Source: Anaerolineales bacterium (lineage in GTDB: Bacteria; Chloroflexota; Anaerolineae; Anaerolineales; Villigracilaceae). Taken from it: a DNA stretch of 64,000 nt. The stretch lies in contig JACZJC010000052.1 in assembly GCA_014860745.1 (NCBI GenBank), positions 1 to 64,000 of the forward strand, in the 5' to 3' direction. The notes beneath the pieces were generated by a model. It was not told the DNA's origin, ran no database searches, and worked only from the letters and a program-made list of their open reading frames with translations. Below are positions 33,493 through 41,971 of this stretch, piece after piece (within the stretch, counting starts at the first letter, position 1; the number at the start of each line of letters is the position of its first letter). The translations under genes were made by a program, and so were the position numbers.

Positions 33493-34539
33493 TTACCTTT
33501 TTATCAAATCGGGGGTCATATTTTTCAACGCATTATGTAATAAATTCAATGTATTCTTCCAATCCTCCACACGCGAAATGCTGATGGGGGAATGGGTATA
33601 GCGATGCGGCACAGAGACCGAGACCACCGGCACCCCCGCGCGGGATTGTTGTATCGCGCCCGCATTCGTGCCGCCCCCGCCCGGCTGACGGAATTGATAC
33701 GGGATTTTATGTTTGATTGCGGTCTCTTCCAGAAATTTTACAAGCCGCGGATCGTCAATGGTCGACGAGTTCGCCATGTAAATTGCAGGTCCAAGCCCAA
33801 GCATGGTGTTGTAGGAGTAGTTTTCACGACCGTTGAAGTCAGGCAGATCGCGGGCAGGTGTGGAATCGACCGCAATGGCAAGATCGGGATTGAAATGATA
33901 GCCGGCGACTTTTGCGCCCCGTAAGCCGATCTCTTCTTGTACGGAAAAGGATAGGCATAGCTCGAGATTCTTAGGCGCGTTTTTCAGCAATTCGATCAAA
34001 ATAGCCACGCCGATGCGGTCGTCGATGGACTTGGACATGATGGACGGCCCGGCAATTTTGAATTTTGTTGCAAAGGTCGCGCGGTCACCGACGCTTGCCT
34101 TGCCTTCCGGACCAAGGTCGATGCGCAAGGCATTGACATCGATGATGTGGGTGCGTTCCTCCACCGTGGTCATGTGAATGGGTTTCGCGCCAATCACGCC
34201 GACCGCGTGATCCTTGCCGACGATGACCTGTTTGCCGACTAGATGACGCGGGTCGATGCCGCCGACGGTTTCAAATTGAAAAAATCCCTCGCCGTCGTCA
34301 TGCACGATCATGAAGCCGACTTCGTCCATGTGGGCATCGAGCAAAACACGCAAGGGTTTTTTTGCCGTGCTTTTTTTCCTAACCAGCACGCTGCCAAGCG
34401 CATCCACCTTTACTTCGTCGGCGTGAGGTTTTACTTCCTCCAATACAATGCGCCGCACTTCACCCTCCGCCCCCGAAACAGACATGGCGTTGCATAATTT
34501 TTCGAGCAGCTGGATTTGCGGTTTGCCAATGGACAACAT
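33493..34539 (-). CDS. M42 family metallopeptidase
   Basis: This is the second M42 paralogue, about 348 residues from MLSIGKPQIQLL. The metal ligands are present: LDAHMDEVGF, KSIDDRIGVAILIE, SVQEEIGLRGA, VDSTPARD and YTHSPIS. GGGTNAGAIQQSRAGVP is the usual loop before the last His. The ATG at 34539 follows the stop of the upstream paralogue; the track uses TTG at 34551, which overlaps that stop. Neither has a strong ribosome binding site, which points to translational coupling. The role is as for the neighbouring M42 genes: trimming of peptides in the cytoplasm. Confidence 0.92.
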   Translation of the reverse strand: MLSIGKPQIQLLEKLCNAMSVSGAEGEVRRIVLEEVKPHADEVKVDALGSVLVRKKSTAKKPLRVLLDAHMDEVGFMIVHDDGEGFFQFETVGGIDPRHLVGKQVIVGKDHAVGVIGAKPIHMTTVEERTHIIDVNALRIDLGPEGKASVGDRATFATKFKIAGPSIMSKSIDDRIGVAILIELLKNAPKNLELCLSFSVQEEIGLRGAKVAGYHFNPDLAIAVDSTPARDLPDFNGRENYSYNTMLGLGPAIYMANSSTIDDPRLVKFLEETAIKHKIPYQFRQPGGGGTNAGAIQQSRAGVPVVSVSVPHRYTHSPISISRVEDWKNTLNLLHNALKNMTPDLIKR

Positions 34540-34541
34540 GG

Positions 34542-35630
34542 TTATTCCCAAACGACCTTTTCAAGAAAATCTGATTCAAGCGAGGCGATAAACCCGGCCA
34601 GCAAACGTCCTGCGCGTTGAATATCTTTAATTGCCACCAACTCGACGGGTGTGTGCATGTACCGTTGCGGAATGCTCAAGACCATGGTCGGTATGCCTTC
34701 CGCCACCAACTGCATTGCATCCGCATCGGTGGATGAATATTCAGGCATCAAGTCATCGAAAACAGGGATTTCGATTTTTTCAGCAACTTCTTTAAACCGT
34801 TTATATAAAAACGGATGAATGCTTGGGCTGATGCCGAGCGTCACGCCTTTGCCGATCGCGAAGGTTTGATACCCGCTCGAGCCGGTGCCTCTGCCGAAGG
34901 TCATATCCACTGCCACTGCGATGGTTGGTCTTAATTCAAACGTGGATGTGAACGCGCCGCCAAAAGTTGTTTCCTCCTGCACCGACGCAAGCGCCCAAAC
35001 ATCCCAAATATGCGACTTGGATTGCAGTTCTTCGAGACAGATGGTGAGCGCCGCGACAGAAGCGCGATTATCGAGCGTGTGACCGCTGACGCATCCTCCC
35101 GACATTTCAACTGGTTCCGTGTTAAAGGCAACTCTGTCCCCGATTCTGACTCGCTTCGAAACTTCGCTGGGAGTGAGACCCGTATCGACCATGAGGTATT
35201 TCAAGGGAATCGCGCCGCCGCCTTCGCCATCCGGTAAAAGGTTGACGGGAGGCATCACCATTACGCCGTACAAATCCTCTCCACTCCCCGTAGCGTGGAC
35301 GAGGACCGGTGTGCCGGGCATGACTCGTGAATCCACACCGCCGATGTTGGTGACGTAAATAAACTCGTCCACGATGCGGGAGACCATCAGGCCGATGGCA
35401 TCCATGTGGGTGGCGATGAGCACAGACGGGCGGGGTGATGAATCAGCCGAGCGAATGCTTTTCTTCAGCGAACCAGTTTTCAGGCCATGGATCGAGCCGA
35501 GTTTACTTCGCGTGAGTTTATCCACAAGCGGAGCCCACTTTTGCTGGATGAGATCCGCCACGGGGGTTTCATATCCCGATAAGCCAGAGACTGAGATGAT
35601 GGATTTAAGGAAGGGAAGAATATCGGTCAT
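34542..35630 (-). CDS. M42 family metallopeptidase
   Basis: This third, most divergent M42 paralogue has 362 residues. Sites are IATHMDAIGL (Glu of HMDE replaced by Ala, though the metal-binding His and Asp remain), HTLDNRASVAAL, SVQEETTFGGAF with the catalytic Glu pair, VDMTFGRG and YMHTPVE. The overall change of the HMDE and DDR blocks suggests different specificity. It is the first gene of the peptidase operon in the direction of transcription. AAGG lies before the ATG with long spacing. Confidence 0.9.
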   Translation of the reverse strand: MTDILPFLKSIISVSGLSGYETPVADLIQQKWAPLVDKLTRSKLGSIHGLKTGSLKKSIRSADSSPRPSVLIATHMDAIGLMVSRIVDEFIYVTNIGGVDSRVMPGTPVLVHATGSGEDLYGVMVMPPVNLLPDGEGGGAIPLKYLMVDTGLTPSEVSKRVRIGDRVAFNTEPVEMSGGCVSGHTLDNRASVAALTICLEELQSKSHIWDVWALASVQEETTFGGAFTSTFELRPTIAVAVDMTFGRGTGSSGYQTFAIGKGVTLGISPSIHPFLYKRFKEVAEKIEIPVFDDLMPEYSSTDADAMQLVAEGIPTMVLSIPQRYMHTPVELVAIKDIQRAGRLLAGFIASLESDFLEKVVWE

Positions 35631-35695
35631 GTTTTAATCGAAGGAGACCTTGAAATTTCAATTTGAATTGATCGTACTTTTGATCTATTGGAAAT

Positions 35696-36154
35696 TTATC
35701 CCCCGAATGCCGTTGGGGATGCAGAGGGCGTGATGGAAGGGGTTTGCGTTGGCGTGAATGTGGGAGTGGAGGATGGTGTGTTGGTTGGCGTGGGCGTATG
35801 GGACGGTGTTTGCGACGGCGTGCTGGAAGTCGTTTGAGTTGGGGTAACCGTGGAGGTTGGGGGCAGGAAGGGTGTCAGTGTGGGAGTCGGTGTGTAGGTT
35901 TGTGTTGGGGTTGGAGTTTGGGTAATGGAGGCGGTCGGGGTTGTGGTGCCCGTCACGATAAGCGGGGTGAGGCTGAGGTTTGGTGTGGGCGAGTTGGGAG
36001 TTGTGGAAATGGTCTGGGTAGGCGTGGCGGTTGCGCGCGTATCCGGCGCAAACGAAAGAGCGATGAAGCCGGCACAATAGCAGGGGATGGTGGCAATGAT
36101 GACCGCAAGGATTCTCATACGGCGGCGTGTGCGTGGCGTTTCGGAATCTACCAT
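35696..36154 (-). CDS. Thr/Pro-rich membrane-anchored protein
   Basis: This protein of about 152 residues has an N-terminal anchor ([22 protein letters not shown]) and then more than 100 residues of Thr, Pro and Ser in TPTPTQT-like repeats, ending in TAFGG. This is a typical surface stalk or spacer, likely glycosylated, without an attached domain. A TATAAT at 36164-36169 sits nine bases before the ATG at 36154, so the track start at 36178 would lie upstream of the promoter. Low-complexity composition limits further inference. Confidence 0.6.
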   Translation of the reverse strand: MVDSETPRTRRRMRILAVIIATIPCYCAGFIALSFAPDTRATATPTQTISTTPNSPTPNLSLTPLIVTGTTTPTASITQTPTPTQTYTPTPTLTPFLPPTSTVTPTQTTSSTPSQTPSHTPTPTNTPSSTPTFTPTQTPSITPSASPTAFGG

Positions 36155-36221
36155 AATGGTTCGATTATAATCCATCATTAATTACAGGACCCACTCCTTC
36201 ATCCGCAGGATACGCTTCGCT

Positions 36222-38825
36222 ATGATTCCCCTTAAACTTCGCATTGCCGGCTTTTTATCTTACCGCGATCCCATTGACCTGGATTTCGAATCGTTCGAAC
36301 TGGCATGTATTTCAGGACAAAACGGCGCTGGCAAATCATCCCTGTTGGATGCGGTCACCTGGGCGTTGTTCGGTGAAAGCCGCGGTAAAAGTTTGGATGT
36401 GATCAATTTGAATCAGGATGTGAAGGCGGCCGAAGTTGCGTTGACATTTTCCTATGAAAATAACATTTACCGGGTGCAGAGGACTCTGCCGCGCGGGAAG
36501 AGCACAGTGTTGGAATTTCAGGTTTTGAATGGGAGAGGGCAAAAGGCGGAAGACGGAAGCCAGAGGGTGGATGGTGGAAAATGGAAGCCTTTAACTGAAA
36601 AGACCACCCGTGATACTCAGGCAAGAATTGAGCAGACTCTGCGTCTCGATTACGAGACCTTCATCAATGCCTCCTTTTTTTTGCAGGGCAATGCCGACCA
36701 GTTCACCCGGAAAAAAGCCAGTGAACGCAAGGCTGTGTTGAGCACAATATTAGGCTTGGAAGTATGGGATACCTACAAAGACCGCGCCGCCGAAAAAAGA
36801 AAAGCCATTGAGAACGAAGTCAATTCCATCGATGGGCGTATTGCCGAGATCGAAGCAGAACTTGCCGAAGAAGATACACGCAAGGTGCGGCTGCATGAAC
36901 TTGAATCCAACCTTCAACAATTGACCTCCGCGCGTTCCGCGCAGGAAAAGATCCTTGAAAATATCAAACAAACGGCGGCAGTCCTGGCCGAACAGCGCAA
37001 ACTCGTCGAAGCCCTTGCCAAATCACTTGGAAATTCCCAGGCCTCCCTGGCGGGCATTGAATCAAAACTGGCGGTTAAAGAATCTGAACTGGCAATAAAT
37101 GCCGACCTCGTAAGCCGGGCAAAGGAGATTGAATCCGCGTACAAAACATGGCAGAAAGCAAGAGCCGATCTGGAAAAAATGAATGAAGTCGCTGCGCAAT
37201 TCCGCGAACATGATGAAAAGCGCCAGCCCTTACTGCGCGAGATCGATGTGGAAAAGGCGAAGTTGGAGCAGGAATCTGAGGAATTGAGCAAACGGTTTTC
37301 AATCGTCAGTGAACAGTTATCAAGCGCAAGCGAATTGGAAAGCCAGATCGAAGAGGCACAAAAATCCTTGCAGGCGGCGGAGGAAAAGGTCAGCCAGCGC
37401 GCCGAACTGGAAGCGAGGCGGAATGAGACCCGTGAAAAAAATGCCGCCCTGAAAGTTGCGAACGAGACTCTCCGCCGGGAAATGGACGAGTTTAAGAGCC
37501 GCATCGATTCTCTCGAAAAAGCGGATGGAGCCGTCTGTCCATTGTGCGGGCAGGAATTGAGCGAAGCCCACCGCAAATCCACACTCAAGGAGTTGAACCG
37601 GGACGGCAAACAGAAAGGGGATCGTTTCCGCGCGAATAAGAAGGAAATCGAGGATATCGAAAAGGAGATCTCGAATGTCGAAATGAGGATCGCGCAGCTT
37701 GCCGGTGCAGAAAACGAACGCCTGACCCATTCGAATTCGATCTCACAGCTTGCCCAGCGCATCGAGTCTCTGCGCGTGCTTGCAACAGATTGGAAATACA
37801 GCGGCGAAAAACGGTTGAAGGAAATTACAAAATTACTCGAAAGCGGAAAGTTTGCCGTCGAGGCTCATAAGGAGCTTGCCAAATTAGACAAGGAACTTTC
37901 CAAACTTGGCTATGACGCATCCGCGCATGATTCAGCCCGCAAAGCGGAGGCGGAAGGCCGCGCCGTGGAAGAGGAATTCAGCAGTTTGAAATCGGCACGC
38001 GAAGCGAACAGACGCATCGAAAAAGAGATCGAGGAATTGGAAGAGGAAAGAAAAAAGAAAAAAGAGGAAGTAGCGGAACAGGAAAAAAATTATGCCGAAG
38101 CTGCAGGGATGCTCGCCAGATCCGAAGCGGGGGCTCCAAATCTTCGGGAAGCGGAGAGTAAATTATTAATCTTGCAGGAGAATGAAAACCAGGCTCGCAG
38201 CGAATTGGGCGGCGCGGAACAAAAGGTAAAAGCGCTTGCAACGCTGCGCGTCCGCAAGGCGGATTACGAAATTCAACGCGAGGAGTTGAATCAAAATATT
38301 GCCCGCCACAAAACCCTCGAACGCGCCTTCGGCAAGGACGGCGTGCCGGCCTTGCTCATTGAACAAGCTTTGCCGCAAATCGAACAAAAAGCAAACGACC
38401 TGCTCGACCGTTTGAGTGACGGTCAGATGTCCATTCGTTTTATCACCCAGGCGGAATACAAGGATAAAAAACGCGACGACCTCAAGGAAACGCTCGATAT
38501 TCAGATCAGCGATTCAGCCGGCACGCGTGATTACGAAATGTATTCAGGCGGCGAGGCCTTCCGGGTCAATTTTGCGATTCGGCTCGCGCTTTCCGAAATT
38601 CTTGCGCAAAGGAAAGGCGCGCGTTTACAAACCCTCGTCATCGACGAAGGATTCGGCTCGCAGGACGCGCAGGGAAGACAACGGCTCATCGAAGCCATCA
38701 ATCTTGTGAAAAACGATTTCGCAAAAATTCTTGTCATCACTCATCTCGATGAACTCAAAGACGCCTTCCCGAATCGCATCGAAGTCGAGAAGACCGAGCG
38801 GGGGAGTACCGTGAAAGTGATTTGA
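36222..38825 (+). CDS. SbcC/Rad50-like SMC ATPase with zinc hook
   Basis: This 867-residue ABC-type ATPase for DNA-end processing has Walker A ISGQNGAGKSSLLDAV (about residue 33) and two long coiled coils meeting at a zinc hook CPLCGQEL (about 439). At the C-terminus are the signature motif MYSGGEAFRVNFAIRLALS, then Walker B LQTLVIDEGFGSQD and the His switch THLDEL. The length fits Rad50 of archaea and Chloroflexi rather than the larger E. coli SbcC. Its usual nuclease partner (SbcD/Mre11) is not adjacent, since a Thr/Pro-rich gene is divergent and a glycosyltransferase follows. It may pair with a distant SbcD. Confidence 0.92.
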   Translation: MIPLKLRIAGFLSYRDPIDLDFESFELACISGQNGAGKSSLLDAVTWALFGESRGKSLDVINLNQDVKAAEVALTFSYENNIYRVQRTLPRGKSTVLEFQVLNGRGQKAEDGSQRVDGGKWKPLTEKTTRDTQARIEQTLRLDYETFINASFFLQGNADQFTRKKASERKAVLSTILGLEVWDTYKDRAAEKRKAIENEVNSIDGRIAEIEAELAEEDTRKVRLHELESNLQQLTSARSAQEKILENIKQTAAVLAEQRKLVEALAKSLGNSQASLAGIESKLAVKESELAINADLVSRAKEIESAYKTWQKARADLEKMNEVAAQFREHDEKRQPLLREIDVEKAKLEQESEELSKRFSIVSEQLSSASELESQIEEAQKSLQAAEEKVSQRAELEARRNETREKNAALKVANETLRREMDEFKSRIDSLEKADGAVCPLCGQELSEAHRKSTLKELNRDGKQKGDRFRANKKEIEDIEKEISNVEMRIAQLAGAENERLTHSNSISQLAQRIESLRVLATDWKYSGEKRLKEITKLLESGKFAVEAHKELAKLDKELSKLGYDASAHDSARKAEAEGRAVEEEFSSLKSAREANRRIEKEIEELEEERKKKKEEVAEQEKNYAEAAGMLARSEAGAPNLREAESKLLILQENENQARSELGGAEQKVKALATLRVRKADYEIQREELNQNIARHKTLERAFGKDGVPALLIEQALPQIEQKANDLLDRLSDGQMSIRFITQAEYKDKKRDDLKETLDIQISDSAGTRDYEMYSGGEAFRVNFAIRLALSEILAQRKGARLQTLVIDEGFGSQDAQGRQRLIEAINLVKNDFAKILVITHLDELKDAFPNRIEVEKTERGSTVKVI

Positions 38826-38841
38826 AGCCCCTCATTCCCGC

Positions 38842-40008
38842 ATGCCATATTTCATTGTCTCAACCGTTCTTTTTATCCTTGGCCTCATCATCATTTATTG
38901 GATACACAATCAATATCATCTTGATATCGTTGTCACGCCGGCGCCGCCCCCGGCGAACGCTCCGTTGATTTCGATTTGCATCCCTGCGCGCAATGAAGAA
39001 AATAATATTCGCAAATGTGTCGATGCCGCGCTTGGGCAAGATTATCCCAATTTCGAAGTCATCGTTTTGGATGACCGCTCCACTGATTCGACTCTTACTC
39101 AATTAAAAGAGATCGCCTTCCGCGACTCTCGCCTCTTCCCAATCAGCGGCTCAGACTTACCCGAAGGCTGGGCCGGCAAACCCCATGCTTTGTACCAGGC
39201 CTCGGCAGCTGCCCGCGGCGAGTGGCTCTGCTTTGTGGATGCAGACACCTTCCTCTCGCCACAGGCCATCTCGTCGTGTTATGCCAAGGCCCTTGAGACA
39301 GAGGCAGACCTTTTCACGGTCATGACGCGGCAGATCCTTGGGTCATTCTGGGAAAAAGTCGTCATGCCTTTGGTGATGACAGCCCTTTCGGTTGGATTCT
39401 CTCCCCGAAAAGTCAATGACCCAAACACTCGCGATGCCGTTGCGAACGGTCAGTTCATCCTGATCAAACGAAAAATTTATGATTTGATCGGCGGGCATGA
39501 AAGGGTCAAAGACCAGATCGTGGAGGATAAGGCGATCTCAGAGCAGGTGAAATGGAACGGCCATCGACTCGTCATTGCAGATGGAATGCAGCTTGTCCAC
39601 ACGCGGATGTACACATCCCTTGAAAGCATGTGGGAAGGCTGGACGAAGAATATTTATCTCGGATTACGCGATCACCCGGCTATGCTGCTGCTTGGAGCGT
39701 TTGGCGCTCTACTGGCTTTGATTGCTGCATTATTTCTGCCCATCTGGCCGTTATTGGGCTTGTATTGGTTTATTAGCGGAGGCGGTTGGCTGGCAGTTGG
39801 TGTAATGGTCAAATCGGTGATCGTCTGGGGATTTTTAATTTATGTCCGCATTCGAGTTGCGCGCGGTATGAACATTTCGGGTTGGTATGCCCTGACAACG
39901 CCGCTGGGAGCAGGAGTTTTCGCCGCCATGATGCTTACTTCAGCGTGGAAGGTGCTCTCAGGGCAGGGGGTGACCTGGCGCGGAAGGAACTATCGCCCCA
40001 AACCGTGA
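38842..40008 (+). CDS. Membrane glycosyltransferase family 2 (HpnB/CrtQ-like)
   Basis: This 388-residue protein has one N-terminal membrane segment (FIVSTVLFILGLIIIYWIH), a GT-A glycosyltransferase domain, and three or four C-terminal segments. The sugar-nucleotide motifs are PARNEENNIRKCV, VIVLDDRSTDST and WLCFVDADTF, followed by the acceptor-site acidic residues in IVEDKAISEQVKWNG. The layout matches glycosyltransferases acting on hopanoids, carotenoids or other lipids. It starts 16 bases after the SbcC stop. The acceptor is unknown. Confidence 0.85.
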   Translation: MPYFIVSTVLFILGLIIIYWIHNQYHLDIVVTPAPPPANAPLISICIPARNEENNIRKCVDAALGQDYPNFEVIVLDDRSTDSTLTQLKEIAFRDSRLFPISGSDLPEGWAGKPHALYQASAAARGEWLCFVDADTFLSPQAISSCYAKALETEADLFTVMTRQILGSFWEKVVMPLVMTALSVGFSPRKVNDPNTRDAVANGQFILIKRKIYDLIGGHERVKDQIVEDKAISEQVKWNGHRLVIADGMQLVHTRMYTSLESMWEGWTKNIYLGLRDHPAMLLLGAFGALLALIAALFLPIWPLLGLYWFISGGGWLAVGVMVKSVIVWGFLIYVRIRVARGMNISGWYALTTPLGAGVFAAMMLTSAWKVLSGQGVTWRGRNYRPKP

Positions 40009-40018
40009 CTTAAGTCTC

Positions 40019-40082
40019 TTGACGATTTATTGCCCGTGTTGTTATATTTTGTCAACTTGTGATATAGGTAACAGAATATAAC
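40019..40082 (+). promoter_or_regulatory. Promoter with inverted-repeat operator of the DeoR-NosL gene
   Basis: TTGACG (40019-40024) and TATATT (40043-40048) are 18 bases apart. The -10 box lies inside the left arm of an inverted repeat, GTTATATTTTGT (40041-40052) and ACAGAATATAAC (40071-40082), whose arms match at 11 of 12 positions. The right arm ends one base before the start codon region. The position is that of a repressor site blocking both the -10 box and the start, so autoregulation by the HTH protein is likely. Confidence 0.6.
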
Positions 40083-40083
40083 A

Positions 40084-40656
40084 ATGTCTTTTTCATCCCT
40101 TGATCGTAAAAAGAAAATTTTGGAACTTCTGCAAAAGCAGGGCAGCGCCTCCATCCAGGAACTGGCGGGGATATTTGAAGTCTCCACGATGACGATTCAC
40201 CGCGACTTGAACAAGCTGGCCGAAGCGGGGCATATTCAAAAGAAGCACGGCGGTGTGACTCTGCCAGACATGCTTCCCGGTGTTTCGGGGGAGTTTTTGT
40301 GCGCCATGTGCAAGAAACCCGTTTCGGAACGGACGGTCTTCATCGTTCAATTTGAAAATGGGGAGCAGAAACGCGCCTGCTGTGCCCATTGCGGATTAAT
40401 GATCCAGAGTCAGTCGAAGGGTGCCTGGCAGTCTCTGACGGTGGATTATTTGCACGGTCACATGGTCAGCGCGAGCCAGGCTTTTTATGTCATGGGGAGC
40501 GAGATCAGCATTTGTTGTGTTCCGAGCGTACTAAGTTTTGGGTCGCAGCAGGAAGCGGAAAAATACCAAAAGGGGTTTGGCGGAAGTCTGATGAATATGG
40601 CTGCTGCCATCCGCCATTTGCAGGGAATGATGCATGTGCAGAAACAAGGCGCATGA
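40084..40656 (+). CDS. DeoR-type HTH fused to a NosL-like copper domain
   Basis: This 190-residue fusion has, at residues 1-65, the DeoR winged helix (RKKKILELLQKQGSASIQELAGIFEVSTMTIHRDLNKLAEAGHIQKKHGGV). The remainder resembles NosL: CAMCKKPV and CCAHCG are paired Cys motifs, then VDYLHGHMVSASQAFYVMGS and SFGSQQEAEKYQKGFGG give the NosL ending with AFYV and FGS-x-EAE. NosL domains bind Cu(I), so this looks like a metal-sensing repressor in place of the usual sugar-phosphate sensor. The next gene is a PCu(A)C copper chaperone, which supports a copper role. The operator is at its own promoter. Confidence 0.8.
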   Translation: MSFSSLDRKKKILELLQKQGSASIQELAGIFEVSTMTIHRDLNKLAEAGHIQKKHGGVTLPDMLPGVSGEFLCAMCKKPVSERTVFIVQFENGEQKRACCAHCGLMIQSQSKGAWQSLTVDYLHGHMVSASQAFYVMGSEISICCVPSVLSFGSQQEAEKYQKGFGGSLMNMAAAIRHLQGMMHVQKQGA

Positions 40657-40690
40657 TTCAGAAATATCAATCAAAAAGGAAGAACAGTGT

Positions 40691-41167
40691 ATGAAAAACA
40701 AATTTATGTTTGTGCTGGTGGGATTGATGTTGTTGAGCGCGTGCGGCGCTCCAAAAAGCAATGCAATGGAGGCCAGGGATGCCTGGGCACGTGCTGGGTT
40801 GAAGGATGGAAATAGCGCGGCGTATATGCTCATCTCCAACGGCACCGCCCAGAATGATGAATTGGTCGGCGTTTCATCGGATGCTGCAAAGGCTGTTGAG
40901 ATTCACCTCAGCCAGATGGGCGCGGATGGGACAATGCAGATGCTTCCCCAGGAAGCGATCGCTTTGCCAGCCGGGGGCGAACTGGAATTAAAGCCAGGCA
41001 GCTATCATGTCATGTTGATCGGCCTTGTGAAAGACCTTAACCTTGGTGATGAAATTACCCTGACCCTGCATTTCCAAATCCATGAAGATATTACCCTGAC
41101 GGTCCCCGTGAAGGAAGCGGCAGATATGGGCGGTTCCGGTATGGATGGACACAATTCAATGCCTTAG
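40691..41167 (+). CDS. PCu(A)C-type copper chaperone lipoprotein
   Basis: This 158-residue lipoprotein starts MKNKFMFVLVGLMLLSACG with lipobox LSAC. The mature part is the PCu(A)C fold: VEIHLSQMGADGTMQM and LKPGSYHVMLIGL supply the H-M...M...H-x-M copper ligands. The last residues add Met and His (MGGSGMDGHNSMP), which may bind further copper. Such proteins deliver Cu(I) to the CuA site of terminal oxidases outside the membrane. AAAGGAAG before ATG 40691 decides the start. It follows the DeoR-NosL regulator by 34 bases, a two-gene copper operon. Confidence 0.9.
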   Translation: MKNKFMFVLVGLMLLSACGAPKSNAMEARDAWARAGLKDGNSAAYMLISNGTAQNDELVGVSSDAAKAVEIHLSQMGADGTMQMLPQEAIALPAGGELELKPGSYHVMLIGLVKDLNLGDEITLTLHFQIHEDITLTVPVKEAADMGGSGMDGHNSMP

Positions 41168-41200
41168 GAATTCGCACTTTTGCCGGTGCATTCTCCTTTG

Positions 41201-41230
41201 ATGTCCCACCGGGAAAACCCGGTGGGACAT
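41201..41230. terminator. Perfect 13-bp hairpin after the copper operon
   Basis: ATGTCCCACCGGG pairs without mismatch with CCCGGTGGGACAT around AAAA. There is no T-run, so it is an atypical terminator or a transcript-protecting hairpin. It lies between convergent genes. Confidence 0.6.
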
Positions 41231-41291
41231 TCTGCATTTCAGATGTAAATGGCTATCGTTAATGGCTCAGGAAAATGAAAATGGCAGGTCA

Positions 41292-41708
41292 TTAAAATAG
41301 AGAAAGCACTGCGAAAATTGCATAGGAAACCAGGCACGATGATATAACGGCGAAGGTGGTGGTCAGAATTCCTGCGGCTTTCGAGCGAATCCATCCCGCC
41401 ACGCCGATGCCTGCTAGAAATACGTAGATCGCGCCGTATAAGATCAAAAAAGCGCCGATGTTCATCAAGCCCAATTCTTCCGGTATGCGGTTAAGTTCTG
41501 CGGCAGCTGAGAAGGTCAATACGGAGACGATAAGAGAATATAGAAACATGACGGCTGCAGCCGAGAAAATGACAACCTCAGCTGTTTCCAATTTCGTTTT
41601 TTGCCCTGCAGTCAGGAATTGCACCACTGCTGAAAGTGAGAACCCCGCCAGCACGCCTGCCAGCCCCGCAAGCGCTCCGGCCTCTGCCAGATAATTTTCC
41701 AATGTCAT
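41292..41708 (-). CDS. Small four-TM membrane protein
   Basis: This 138-residue protein has four hydrophobic segments: AGALAGLAGVLAGFSLSAVVQFL, VVIFSAAAVMFLYSLIVSVLTFSA, IGAFLILYGAIYVFLAGIGVAGW and TTTFAVISSCLVSYAIFAVLSLF. AGGAGG lies at good distance before the ATG. No family was recognised. It is convergent with the copper operon and divergent from nrfHA, whose CRP-type site lies 190 bases away. Confidence 0.65.
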   Translation of the reverse strand: MTLENYLAEAGALAGLAGVLAGFSLSAVVQFLTAGQKTKLETAEVVIFSAAAVMFLYSLIVSVLTFSAAAELNRIPEELGLMNIGAFLILYGAIYVFLAGIGVAGWIRSKAAGILTTTFAVISSCLVSYAIFAVLSLF

Positions 41709-41896
41709 GATCGTTCCTCCGTTCGTAATGGTAAATTTATGCGATTATAAAGTACCTTAGCCCGGATGTTGATACTGTTGGATGGTTTGGACCAATTGTC
41801 CCGTAGGGATGAGGCGCGAAAGCCAAAGGCAGGATATTTGTCACTTAATAAATCGGACAATTTTTGTTATATATAGTCTTTGTAATTCAGATTTAA

Positions 41897-41912
41897 TGTG
41901 ATAAAAGTCACA
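41897..41912 (+). promoter_or_regulatory. CRP-type operator at class II position for nrfHA
   Basis: TGTGA-TAAAAG-TCACA is a perfect CRP-type palindrome. A -10 box TATAGT at 41934-41939 predicts a start at 41946, placing the palindrome centre (41904.5) at -41.5, exactly where a class II activator binds. No -35 box is needed or seen. The CRP-family gene 2.5 kb away keeps the residues that read TGTGA. Confidence 0.75.
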
Positions 41913-41971
41913 AGTTGTTTTTGAATCTTGCTTTATAGTATGAATATGTTAATCTTTTGTGAGGTCAATCC

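Noticed and set aside
35744-36181. 145-codon plus-strand ORF opposite the Thr/Pro-rich gene
   Set aside because: Its Gly/Trp/Cys/Arg-rich composition is simply the complement of Thr/Pro codons.
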